The notes: generated by a model not told the origin, from the sequence alone. A stretch of 5,396 nt of DNA from an uncultured Oscillospiraceae bacterium (GCA_944385305.1 CALWWS010000133.1:1-5396); one strand, 5' to 3'; shown: positions 1 to 5,396, counted from the stretch's first letter. Numbers and translations are program-made.

Positions 1-617
1 CCCGCGCCCCCCCGGGGGATGAGCACGTCCAGATAGGCGGTGAGATTCATCAGCTCCACGGCGCTCTCCCGGCTGGTGTCGGTCACCAGGGCCACGCAGT
101 CCCGGGGCAGGCCGGCCTGCTCCAGGGCGTCCCGCATGATGGCCACAAAGGCGTGGTTGGACTGGAAGGCCTCCTTGCCCCCCCGGAGGATCACCGCGTT
201 GCCCGACTTGAGGCACAGGGCGGCGGCGTCCACCGTGACGTTGGGCCGGGCCTCGTAGATGATACCGATGACCCCCAGGGGCACCCGGCGCTTGCCGATG
301 GTCAGCCCGTTGGGGCGGGTGGACATCTTGGTCACCTCCCCGATGGGGTCGGGCAGGGCGGCCACCTGGAGCACCCCCTCCACAATGCCGTCAATGCGGG
401 CCTGATCCAGGCTGAGGCGGTCCAGCAGGGCGGGGCGCATGTTGGCTGCCCGGGCTGCCTCCAGGTCGGCGGCGTTGGCCTCCAGAATCTCCCGGGTGCG
501 ATCCCGCAAGGCGCGGGCAATGGCGTGCAGGGCCTCATTCTTCCGGGCGGTACCCGCCACGGCAAGTACACGGGCGGCGTTTTTGGCCGCAAGGCCCTGG
601 GTTTCCAGCTGTGTCAT
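1..617 (-). CDS. proA: Gamma-glutamyl phosphate reductase, N-terminal half (partial)
   Basis: Cytoplasmic enzyme of proline synthesis: NADPH-dependent reduction of gamma-glutamyl phosphate to glutamate-5-semialdehyde, which cyclises to pyrroline-5-carboxylate. The reading frame opens at ATG 617 on the minus strand and runs without a stop to the left edge, giving 205 residues of a family usually about 415 long; the catalytic cysteine region is outside the window. Visible aldehyde-dehydrogenase-superfamily signatures are the N-terminal helical part with EANAADLEAAR (46-56), the family hallmark VPLGVIGIIYEARPNVTVDA (112-131), then LKSGNAVILRGGKEA (136-150), and LDVLIPRGGA at the cut end. The start is fixed by AAAGGAG at 627-633, 9 nt upstream. 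The gene follows proB with a 54-nt gap and no promoter of its own that I can see, so it is probably cotranscribed. No frameshift or missing motif is seen in the part present. Identification is very secure. Confidence 0.97.
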   Translation of the reverse strand, partial: MTQLETQGLAAKNAARVLAVAGTARKNEALHAIARALRDRTREILEANAADLEAARAANMRPALLDRLSLDQARIDGIVEGVLQVAALPDPIGEVTKMSTRPNGLTIGKRRVPLGVIGIIYEARPNVTVDAAALCLKSGNAVILRGGKEAFQSNHAFVAIMRDALEQAGLPRDCVALVTDTSRESAVELMNLTAYLDVLIPRGGA

Positions 618-626
618 AACCGTTCA

Positions 627-633
627 CTCCTTT
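627..633 (-). promoter_or_regulatory. Ribosome binding site of proA
   Basis: AAAGGAG on the minus strand, 9 nt before the ATG of proA, lies inside the 54-nt proB-proA gap. It fixes the proA start and supports independent translation initiation within a shared transcript. Confidence 0.85.
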
Positions 634-671
634 ACTGGCAGAGGGTGGATGCTGCGCGGTGCTTGGGCAAA

Positions 672-1475
672 TCAGAGGGCGGCAAAGCGGGTGCCCACGT
701 CTTTGCCCTCCACAATGTCGTAAATAGCTTCCATATTTTCCCCGTTTGTAATCACCATCTCGATGCCGGCGTCCATGGCCAGCTGGGCGGCGTTGAGCTT
801 GGTCACCATGCCGCCGGTGCCCCGCCAGGTACCCGTTCCCCCGGCCATGGCCCGCAGCTGGGGGGTGATGGTCTCCACCCGGTGGATGAGCTTAGCGCCC
901 GGATGGGTGCGGGGGTCGGCGTCGTAGAGCCCGTCGATGTCGGAGAGCAGAATGAGCAGATCCGCCCCGCACAGCCGGGCCACCATGGCAGACAGAGTGT
1001 CGTTGTCGCCCAGCACCTTGCACTTGCCCGTCTCTATCTCTGCGGAGGAGACGGAGTCGTTCTCGTTCACCACGGGGATGACTCCCAGCTCCAGCAGGGC
1101 CTCAAAGGTGTTGTGCAGATGTTCGGCGCGGATGGGGGAGTCCACATCCTCCCCGGTGAGCAGGATCTGAGCCACCGTGCGGTTGTACTCGGCAAAGAGC
1201 TTGTCGTAGACATGCATCATCATGCACTGACCCACGGCGGCGGCGGCCTGCTTCATGCGCAGTTCGGTAGGGCGCTCGGCCAGGCAGAGCTTTTTTGTGC
1301 CGATGCCGATGGCGCCGGAGGACACCAGGACAATTTCATAACCCATGCCCTTGAGATCGGACAGAGCGCGGGCCAGGTGCTCCATGTTATGTAGATTCAG
1401 ACTGCCCGTCTCCCGGGTCAGAGTGGAGGTACCCACCTTGACTACGATCCGGCGGTACCTGCAGGGCTTATTCAT
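672..1475 (-). CDS. proB: Glutamate 5-kinase, short form without PUA domain
   Basis: Catalyses the ATP-dependent phosphorylation of L-glutamate to gamma-glutamyl phosphate, the first and normally proline-inhibited step of proline synthesis; the labile product is handed to ProA, encoded next in the operon. The 267-residue protein is an amino-acid-kinase fold: IVVKVGTST near residues 10-18 (phosphate-binding lysine), VSSGAIG near 51-57, VVNENDSV near 135-142, GDNDTLSA near 156-163, SDIDGLYDADP near 178-188 and GTGGMVTK near 219-226. It stops at VGTRFAAL right after the kinase domain, whereas the roughly 367-residue E. coli enzyme adds a C-terminal PUA domain; short forms are known in Firmicutes. 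I chose ATG 1475. An in-frame GTG at 1484 would add three residues but is 1 nt from the AGGAG at 1486-1490, while ATG 1475 has a workable 10-nt spacing. It lies directly behind the leftward extended -10 promoter. Confidence 0.96.
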   Translation of the reverse strand: MNKPCRYRRIVVKVGTSTLTRETGSLNLHNMEHLARALSDLKGMGYEIVLVSSGAIGIGTKKLCLAERPTELRMKQAAAAVGQCMMMHVYDKLFAEYNRTVAQILLTGEDVDSPIRAEHLHNTFEALLELGVIPVVNENDSVSSAEIETGKCKVLGDNDTLSAMVARLCGADLLILLSDIDGLYDADPRTHPGAKLIHRVETITPQLRAMAGGTGTWRGTGGMVTKLNAAQLAMDAGIEMVITNGENMEAIYDIVEGKDVGTRFAAL

Positions 1476-1501
1476 CTCTCTCACGCTCCTATGTGTGAAC
1501 T

Positions 1502-1530
1502 ATCATACCATATTCTCCTGACACAATAAA
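1502..1530 (-). promoter_or_regulatory. Leftward promoter for proB-proA (extended -10)
   Basis: Reading the minus strand, TATGAT (plus coordinates 1502-1507) is preceded by TG plus one base, giving the extended -10 TGGTATGAT. Seventeen bases further upstream is TTTATT (1525-1530), only a weak -35, which an extended -10 can compensate for. The predicted transcript would start near 1495, leaving a leader of about 20 nt that contains the proB AGGAG. Such a short leader excludes a T-box or other long riboswitch if this promoter is the one used. The -10 element is good; the -35 assignment is tentative. Confidence 0.65.
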
Positions 1531-1573
1531 GATCAAAAGGTGACGGCGGAAGACTTTTTCTGTCAGAGGGAAG

Positions 1574-1588
1574 AAAACTGGCCGTTTT
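1574..1588. repeat. Short palindrome in the divergent control region
   Basis: AAAAC-TGGCC-GTTTT is an inverted repeat with 5-bp arms and a 5-bp centre. It lies 23 bp upstream of the rightward -35 and about 43 bp upstream of the weak leftward -35. Its size and position would suit a dimeric regulator, but short palindromes arise by chance in AT-rich sequence and no regulator is identified. Confidence 0.3.
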
Positions 1589-1595
1589 AGTACTT

Positions 1596-1629
1596 TTCGA
1601 CGGTTTAATAGTTGAAATTCGTACGGTTT
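1596..1629. repeat. Direct repeat TTCG(T)ACGGTTT overlapping the trmL promoter
   Basis: TTCGACGGTTT at 1596-1606 recurs as TTCGTACGGTTT at 1618-1629, differing by one inserted T, with starts 22 bp apart (about two helical turns). The second copy sits inside the spacer between the -35 and -10 of the rightward promoter, and the first copy lies just upstream of the -35. That placement would suit an operator, but function is inferred from position only. Confidence 0.35.
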
Positions 1630-1640
1630 TGGAGTACAAT
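1612..1640 (+). promoter_or_regulatory. Rightward sigma-A type promoter for trmL-pgk-tpiA-gpmI
   Basis: TTGAAA at 1612-1617 and TACAAT at 1635-1640 are separated by exactly 17 bp. Each hexamer is one mismatch from the consensus TTGACA or TATAAT. Transcription would begin near 1647, giving a leader of about 35 nt before the trmL ATG at 1682, including its AAGGA. No other strong promoter is seen before pgk, so this is the probable main promoter of the glycolytic cluster as far as this window shows. Confidence 0.8.
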
Positions 1641-1681
1641 AGCCTGCGTTGGCGCAGCTGGAAGCCTAAGGAATGGGAAAT

Positions 1682-2173
1682 ATGATTAATATTGTACTGT
1701 TTGAGCCTGAAATACCACAAAATACCGGAAACATTGCCCGTACCTGCGCAGTGACGGGCAGCAGGCTGCACCTTATCAAGCCCCTGGGCTTCGACATCAG
1801 CGACAAGGCGGTGAAGCGGGCGGGGCTGGACTACTGGCACCTGGTGGATCTGCGGGTGTACGAAAACCTGGAGGACTTTTTTGAGAAGACCGGGGCGGAG
1901 GACATCTGGCTTGCCACCACCAAGGCGCCCCAGCCCTACACCAGGGCGGTGTTTCGGGACGGGTGCTACCTCATCTTCGGCAAGGAGACCGCCGGCCTGC
2001 CCGAGAGCCTGCGCAGCTGCTACCGTGAGCGCTGTATCCGCATTCCCATCCGGGCGGAGGCCCGGTGTCTGAATCTGTCCAACGCCGCGGCGATTCTGGC
2101 CTATGAGGCGCTGCGGCAGCTGAACTTCCCCGGCCTGTCCGGGGAGGGTGAGATGAAAGGAGCGATTTTGTGA
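1682..2173 (+). CDS. trmL: tRNA (cytidine/uridine-34-2'-O)-methyltransferase, SPOUT family
   Basis: TrmL (CspR/YibK type) transfers a methyl group from S-adenosylmethionine to the 2'-OH of wobble nucleotide 34 in leucine tRNAs; family members act as dimers through a trefoil-knotted SPOUT fold. The 163-residue product matches the family length (E. coli 157). Visible motifs are [14 protein letters not shown] (7-20), [32 protein letters not shown] (97-109) and the knot motif [19 protein letters not shown] from residue 128. Most relatives have Ser where Cys129 sits in this last motif. I chose ATG 1682: the in-frame ATG at 1673 directly abuts the AAGGA (1668-1672) with no spacing, whereas 1682 has 9 nt, and proteins of the family usually begin M-x-NIVL. 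The first twenty or so codons are much more AT-rich than the rest. The TGA stop overlaps the pgk start by 4 bp. Exact tRNA targets in this organism are inferred. Confidence 0.93.
   Translation: MINIVLFEPEIPQNTGNIARTCAVTGSRLHLIKPLGFDISDKAVKRAGLDYWHLVDLRVYENLEDFFEKTGAEDIWLATTKAPQPYTRAVFRDGCYLIFGKETAGLPESLRSCYRERCIRIPIRAEARCLNLSNAAAILAYEALRQLNFPGLSGEGEMKGAIL
2156..2162 (+). promoter_or_regulatory. Ribosome binding site of pgk, inside the trmL 3' end
   Basis: AAAGGAG lies within the last codons of trmL, 7 nt before the GTG start of pgk. This supports GTG 2170 as the true start and suggests that ribosomes finishing trmL help initiate pgk. Confidence 0.85.
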
Positions 2174-3363
2174 GTTACAACAAGAAGACCGTGAAGGACG
2201 TAGATGTGAAGGGGAAAAAGGTCCTCCTCCGCTGCGATTTCAACGTGCCGCAGGATAAGCAGACCGGGGAGATCACCGATGACAAGCGCATTGTGGCCGC
2301 CCTGCCCACCATCCAGTATCTGCTCGGCCAGAACGCGGCGGTCATCGCCTGCTCTCACCTGGGTAAGCCCAAGGAGGGGCCCGATCCCAAGTTCAGCCTG
2401 GCCCCTGTGGCCAAGCGCCTGGGTGAGCTGCTGGGCCAGGAGGTGATTATGGCCGCCGACGTGGTGGGCCCCGACGCCATGGCCAAGGCCGCCGCCCTCC
2501 AGCCCGGCCAGATCATGCTGCTGGAGAACACCCGCTTTGAGAAGGGGGAGACCAAAAACGACCCCGAGCTGGCCAGAAAGATGGCCTCCATGGCCCAGGT
2601 CTACGTCTCCGACGCCTTTGGTTCCGTGCACCGCGCCCACGCCTCTACCGCCGGCGTGGCCGACTACCTGCCCGCCGTGTCCGGCTTCCTCATTGCCAAG
2701 GAGCTGGAGGTCATGGGCGGCGCTCTGGCCAACCCCAAGCGGCCCCTGGTGGCCATTCTGGGCGGGGCCAAGGTTTCCTCCAAGATCGGGGTGATCAACA
2801 ACCTGCTGGATATCGCCGACACCATCATCGTGGGCGGCGGCATGGCCTACACCTTTGTGAAGGCCATGGGCGGCACCGTGGGCACCTCTCTGCTGGAGGC
2901 CGACTGGCTGGATTACTGCAAGGAGATGATGGCCAAGGCCAAGGAGAAGAACGTGCGCCTGCTGCTGCCGGTGGACACCCTGTGCGCCGCCGAGTTCTCC
3001 GCCGACGCCAAGCCCGAGCTGGTGGACACCATGCACATCCCCGACGACCGGATGGGCATGGACATCGGCCCCAAGACCATTGCCCTGTTCTCCGACGCGG
3101 TGAAGGACGCGGGTACCGTCATCTGGAACGGCCCCATGGGCGTGTTTGAGTTCCCCGCCTTTGCCGAGGGCACCCGGGCCATTGCCCGCGCTCTGGCTCA
3201 GACCGACGCCATCACCATCGTGGGCGGCGGCGACAGCGCAGCGGCGGTTGCCCAGCTGGGCTTTGCCGATCAGATGACCTACATCTCCACCGGCGGCGGC
3301 GCCTCCCTATATTTACTGGAGGGCAAAGCGCTGCCCGGCGTGGCTTGCCTGCTGGATAAGTAA
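2170..3363 (+). CDS. pgk: Phosphoglycerate kinase
   Basis: Glycolytic enzyme that transfers the acyl phosphate of 1,3-bisphosphoglycerate to ADP, making ATP and 3-phosphoglycerate in the cytoplasm. The 397-residue length is standard. N-terminal (phosphoglycerate-binding) domain motifs are LLRCDFNVP (19-27), SHLGKPKEG from residue 62, ENTRFEKGE (119-127) and [13 protein letters not shown] (147-159). C-terminal (nucleotide-binding) domain motifs are GGAKVSSK (198-205), [18 protein letters not shown] (319-327), GGGDSAAAV (352-360) and STGGGASL (373-380). The usual C-terminal tail appears as [15 protein letters not shown]. Translation starts at GTG, overlapping the trmL stop as GTGA, with a strong AAAGGAG 7 nt upstream, so the two genes are probably translationally coupled. 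The gene ends in TAA; the frame then stays open 27 more codons to a TAG and ends with a near-copy of the pgk tail. The enzyme itself looks complete. Confidence 0.98.
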   Translation: MSYNKKTVKDVDVKGKKVLLRCDFNVPQDKQTGEITDDKRIVAALPTIQYLLGQNAAVIACSHLGKPKEGPDPKFSLAPVAKRLGELLGQEVIMAADVVGPDAMAKAAALQPGQIMLLENTRFEKGETKNDPELARKMASMAQVYVSDAFGSVHRAHASTAGVADYLPAVSGFLIAKELEVMGGALANPKRPLVAILGGAKVSSKIGVINNLLDIADTIIVGGGMAYTFVKAMGGTVGTSLLEADWLDYCKEMMAKAKEKNVRLLLPVDTLCAAEFSADAKPELVDTMHIPDDRMGMDIGPKTIALFSDAVKDAGTVIWNGPMGVFEFPAFAEGTRAIARALAQTDAITIVGGGDSAAAVAQLGFADQMTYISTGGGASLYLLEGKALPGVACLLDK

Positions 3364-3385
3364 GAGACTATCCGGGCCGGGCAGC
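3330..3385 (+). other. Long-range stem-loop joining the pgk 3' end to the spacer
   Basis: GCTGCCCGGC at 3330-3339, within the last pgk codons, is perfectly complementary to GCCGGGCAGC at 3376-3385, with a 36-nt loop that includes the pgk stop codon. The left arm would be covered by ribosomes ending pgk translation. It cannot form together with the 3374-3407 stem. No U-run follows, so it is not a classical terminator. It may be an RNA stability or attenuation element, or chance in GC-rich sequence. Confidence 0.4.
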
Positions 3386-3447
3386 TCCGGTGTTCCCGCG
3401 CCGGCCCAGCGCAAGCGGGCGGCGTGACCTGCCTGCTGGCTCAGTAG
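3337..3447 (+). repeat. Degenerate in-frame duplicate of the pgk 3' end
   Basis: The last pgk codons from 3337 (GVACLLDK, stop) recur 84 bp downstream from 3421 as GVTCLLAQ followed by TAG (3445-3447). Over the 26 bp from each start, 22 positions are identical. The offset of exactly 28 codons keeps the second copy in the pgk frame, and no stop codon intervenes between the TAA and the TAG. Weaker similarity continues upstream around GCAAAGCG and GCGCAAGCG. The simplest reading is a decayed tandem duplication of the pgk tail. It is not counted as a gene. Confidence 0.5.
3374..3407 (+). other. GC-rich stem-loop in the pgk-tpiA gap
   Basis: GGGCCGG at 3374-3380 pairs perfectly with CCGGCCC at 3401-3407 across a 20-nt loop. 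There is no T-run after the stem, so a Rho-independent terminator is unlikely. A stem in this place could protect the upstream pgk message from decay or tune expression between pgk and tpiA. Its left arm overlaps the right arm of the longer-range pairing from 3330. Confidence 0.4.
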
Positions 3448-3512
3448 AGCGCCTGGCTTTATAAGAAAGAATCCCTGTGTCCCAACCGGACGAGGGAAGA
3501 CATATATAAAAA

Positions 3513-3528
3513 AGGAGGGCGTTTGCCC
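3513..3528 (+). promoter_or_regulatory. tpiA ribosome binding site with a mini-hairpin in the spacer
   Basis: AGGAGG at 3513-3518 is a near-perfect Shine-Dalgarno sequence 10 nt before ATG 3529. The bases after it form GGGC (3517-3520), GTTT loop, GCCC (3525-3528), a 4-bp hairpin that fills the spacer and includes the last two bases of the AGGAGG. It sits directly behind the AT-rich stretch CATATATAAAAA, which should keep the rest of the site unstructured. The site also decides against the TTG at 3523, which is only 4 nt away. Confidence 0.65.
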
Positions 3529-4302
3529 ATGAACAGAAGATACCGCAAGACCATCATCGCAGGCAACTGGAAGATGAACAAGACTCTCTCCGAGACCCGC
3601 GCCTTTGCCGATGAGCTCAAGCCCCTGCTGGGGAAGCCCAAGTGGTGCGAGGTGGTTCTGTGTGTGCCCTACGTGAACATCCCCGCTGCCGTGCGCCTGT
3701 TCAAGGAGAACCGGGTGGCCATCGGTGCGGAGAACTGCCACTTTGAGTCCCACGGCGCCTACACCGGCGAGGTTTCGGTGGAGATGCTCAAGGAGCTGGG
3801 CGTGAAATATGTCATTATCGGCCACTCCGAGCGGCGGCAGTACTACAACGAGACCGACTTCACCGTCAACAAGAAGGTGCACGCCGCCCTGGAGGGGGGC
3901 CTGTATCCCATCGTGTGCGTGGGCGAGAGCCTGGAGCAGCGGGAGCTGGGGGTCACCATGGACCTCATCTCCTACCAGGTGAAGGCCGCCCTGGCCGGCG
4001 TGCCTGCCGACAAGATGCGCCATGTGGTCATCGCTTACGAGCCCCTGTGGGCCATCGGCACCGGCAAGACTGCCACCGCCGAGCAGGCCGGCGAGGTGTG
4101 CGAGGCCATTCGCGCGGTGATCCGCAAGCTGTACGGCGCCCGGGTGGCCCGGTCGGTGACCATCCAGTACGGCGGCTCCATGAACGCCAAGAACGCCGCT
4201 GAGCTGCTGGCTCAGCCTGACGTGGACGGCGGCCTCATCGGCGGCGCGGCCCTGAAGGCGCCGGACTTTGTGGAAATTGTCAACGCGGCCAACCAGGAGT
4301 AA
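3529..4302 (+). CDS. tpiA: Triosephosphate isomerase
   Basis: Interconverts dihydroxyacetone phosphate and glyceraldehyde-3-phosphate in the cytoplasm, typically as a dimeric TIM barrel. The 257-residue length is normal. All catalytic residues are present: Lys15 in AGNWKMN (11-17), His99 in IIGHSERR (96-103), and Glu171 in AYEPLWAIGTGKTAT, which also carries the mobile phosphate-gripping loop. NCHFESHGAYTGEVS (69-83), YGGSMNAKN (214-222) and DVDGGLIGGAALKA (231-244) complete the family pattern. ATG 3529 is preferred over the in-frame TTG at 3523 because of the spacing to AGGAGG. It follows pgk after 165 bp without a convincing promoter and precedes gpmI by 48 bp, so it is probably part of the same operon. 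Nothing in the coding sequence is unusual. Confidence 0.98.
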   Translation: MNRRYRKTIIAGNWKMNKTLSETRAFADELKPLLGKPKWCEVVLCVPYVNIPAAVRLFKENRVAIGAENCHFESHGAYTGEVSVEMLKELGVKYVIIGHSERRQYYNETDFTVNKKVHAALEGGLYPIVCVGESLEQRELGVTMDLISYQVKAALAGVPADKMRHVVIAYEPLWAIGTGKTATAEQAGEVCEAIRAVIRKLYGARVARSVTIQYGGSMNAKNAAELLAQPDVDGGLIGGAALKAPDFVEIVNAANQE

Positions 4303-4350
4303 GGGGCCGGCGCACAGCAAACTATCACGAGACAGAGCAGAGGTTAAGGT

Positions 4351-5396
4351 ATGAGTAAGACTCCCACAACCCTGATTATTATGGATGGCTTTGGCCTGCG
4401 GGACGCGGCCATGGGCAACGCCATCAAGGGCGCCCGTACGCCCAATCTGGACAAACTCTTCGCGGAGAATCCGGTGTGCAGCCTGTCCGCGTCCGGCCTG
4501 GATGTGGGCCTGCCTGAGGGGCAGATGGGCAACTCGGAGGTGGGTCACACCAACATCGGCGCCGGCCGGGTGGTGTTTCAGGATCTGCCCCGGATCAGCC
4601 GGGCCATTGAGGACGGCAGCTTTTTCAAGAACGAGGCCTATCTGGAGGCGGTGGCCGACTGCCGGGAGCGGGGCGGCGCCCTGCACCTGCTGGGCCTGCT
4701 CTCCGACGGCGGCGTCCACAGCCACAACACCCACCTGTACGCCCTGCTGCGCCTGGCCAAGGAGCAGGGGCTGGAGCGGGTATACATCCACTGCTTCCTG
4801 GACGGGCGGGACGTGCCCCCCACCTCCGGCAAGGGCTTTGTGGCTCAGCTGGCGGAAAAGTGCCGGGAGATCGGCGTGGGCGAGATCGCCACGGTGATGG
4901 GCCGCTACTACGCCATGGACCGGGACAAGCGCTGGGATCGGGTCCAGCGGGCCTACAACGCCATGACCCTGGGGGAGGGGACCTTCAACCCCGACCCGGT
5001 GGACGCGGTGGAGCAGTCCTATCAGGCGGGCGTCACCGACGAGTTTGTGGAGCCGGTGGTATGCACCAGACAGGGCAGGGTGCGGGAAGGGGACAGCATG
5101 ATCTGCATCAACTTCCGCCCCGACCGAGCCAGAGAAATCACCCGGTGCTTTGTGGACCCGGAGTTTACCGATGTGGAGCGGCGGGACGGCTTTTTCCCGG
5201 TGAGCTATGTGTGCACCACCGAGTACGACGCCACCATGCCCAACGTGCTGGTGGCTTTCCCCCACCACGAGCTGAAAAATATCTTTGGAGAGTATATCGC
5301 CCGGCAGGGCTACACCCAGCTGCGCATCGCCGAGACGGAGAAGTACGCCCACGTGACCTTCTTCTTCAACGGCGGGGCGGAGCAGGTCTTCCCCGG
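4351..5396 (+). CDS. gpmI: 2,3-bisphosphoglycerate-independent phosphoglycerate mutase (partial)
   Basis: Interconverts 3- and 2-phosphoglycerate through a phosphoserine intermediate, using two metal ions (Mn2+ in the Bacillus enzyme). The frame is open to the right edge: 348 codons of a family of about 510. Visible are LIIMDGFG with metal ligand Asp12, the nucleophile Ser62 in GQMGNSEVGHTNIGAGR (57-73), LLSDGGVHSH with His123, FLDGRDVPPTSG with Arg153 and Asp154, GRYYAMDRDKRWDR from residue 184 with Arg185 and Arg191, NFRPDRARE from residue 254, and Lys331 in AETEKYAHVTFFFNGG. Numbering through residue 191 coincides with the Geobacillus stearothermophilus enzyme; later residues appear shifted by about five. 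The C-terminal metal ligands (Asp, His, Asp, His, His) are outside the window. The start has a modest AGAGG at 4339-4343, 7 nt upstream, weaker than the sites before pgk and tpiA. The product follows Pgk directly in the pathway. Confidence 0.97.
   Translation, partial: MSKTPTTLIIMDGFGLRDAAMGNAIKGARTPNLDKLFAENPVCSLSASGLDVGLPEGQMGNSEVGHTNIGAGRVVFQDLPRISRAIEDGSFFKNEAYLEAVADCRERGGALHLLGLLSDGGVHSHNTHLYALLRLAKEQGLERVYIHCFLDGRDVPPTSGKGFVAQLAEKCREIGVGEIATVMGRYYAMDRDKRWDRVQRAYNAMTLGEGTFNPDPVDAVEQSYQAGVTDEFVEPVVCTRQGRVREGDSMICINFRPDRAREITRCFVDPEFTDVERRDGFFPVSYVCTTEYDATMPNVLVAFPHHELKNIFGEYIARQGYTQLRIAETEKYAHVTFFFNGGAEQVFP

Noticed and set aside
153..1394. A 413-codon open frame on the plus strand opposite proA and proB
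   Set aside because: It lies antisense to two unmistakable genes, is Gly/His-rich with no recognisable motif, and is explained by third-position GC bias.
1476..1681. T-box or riboswitch before proB
   Set aside because: The best promoter gives a leader of only about 20 nt, and no T-box-like AGGGTGGnACCGCG sequence is visible on the minus strand.
1481..1840. A 119-codon minus-strand frame across the divergent control region
   Set aside because: It runs antisense through the start of trmL and over both promoters, with no motif and no ribosome binding site support.
2101..3036. A 311-codon minus-strand open frame opposite pgk
   Set aside because: It has the same low-complexity Gly/His/Leu mirror composition and overlaps a complete pgk whose motifs are all intact.
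3374..3407. Rho-independent terminator after pgk
   Set aside because: A 7-bp GC stem exists, but the loop is 20 nt and no T-tract follows; the next bases are GC-rich.
3450..3512. A promoter for tpiA using TTTATAAG (3458-3465) or CATATATAAA (3501-3510) as -10
   Set aside because: Neither has a -35-like hexamer at 16-18 bp, and the second would place the transcript start inside the ribosome binding site.
4303..4350. A small gene or promoter between tpiA and gpmI
   Set aside because: The 48-bp gap holds only the modest gpmI ribosome binding site; there is no promoter pair or open frame worth naming.
3313..5352. A 679-codon open frame on the minus strand opposite tpiA and gpmI
   Set aside because: Its sequence is a monotonous His/Gly/Leu/Val/Ala-rich mirror of the GC-biased codons of two clear genes; it has no family motif and spans three gene boundaries. 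It is an antisense artefact of high GC3.

Overview
The window is a compact, GC-rich, core-metabolism region of a bacterial chromosome. The gene content, strong AAGGAG-type ribosome binding sites and GC-heavy third codon positions suggest a high-GC member of the Clostridia (Oscillospiraceae-like, e.g. Flavonifractor, Oscillibacter or relatives). The lineage is inferred from style and synteny, not from a database match. No mobile element, CRISPR array, tRNA or rRNA is visible.

Layout: two transcription units diverge from an AT-rich control region at about 1476-1681. Leftward (minus strand) run proB (glutamate 5-kinase, a short form that ends after the kinase domain) and proA (gamma-glutamyl phosphate reductase, cut by the left window edge), the first two steps of proline synthesis from glutamate. 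Rightward (plus strand) run trmL (tRNA wobble 2'-O-methyltransferase), pgk (phosphoglycerate kinase), tpiA (triosephosphate isomerase) and gpmI (cofactor-independent phosphoglycerate mutase, cut by the right edge). The last three form a lower-glycolysis cluster. No gap (GAPDH) gene lies directly before pgk; that place is taken by trmL, whose stop codon overlaps the pgk GTG start.

The control region holds two convincing back-to-back sigma-A type promoters. Facing right toward trmL is TTGAAA-17 bp-TACAAT. Facing left toward proB is an extended -10 element, TGGTATGAT, with a weak -35. Between and over them lie a small palindrome and a direct repeat that could be operators. Both promoters give short leaders, so no T-box or riboswitch fits in front of proB.

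The 165-bp pgk-tpiA gap is the least ordinary part. It carries an in-frame degenerate echo of the 3' end of pgk, two mutually exclusive GC-rich stem-loops, and a mini-hairpin between the tpiA ribosome binding site and its ATG. Otherwise the window looks like ordinary housekeeping sequence; I see no evidence for a new defence or mobile system.
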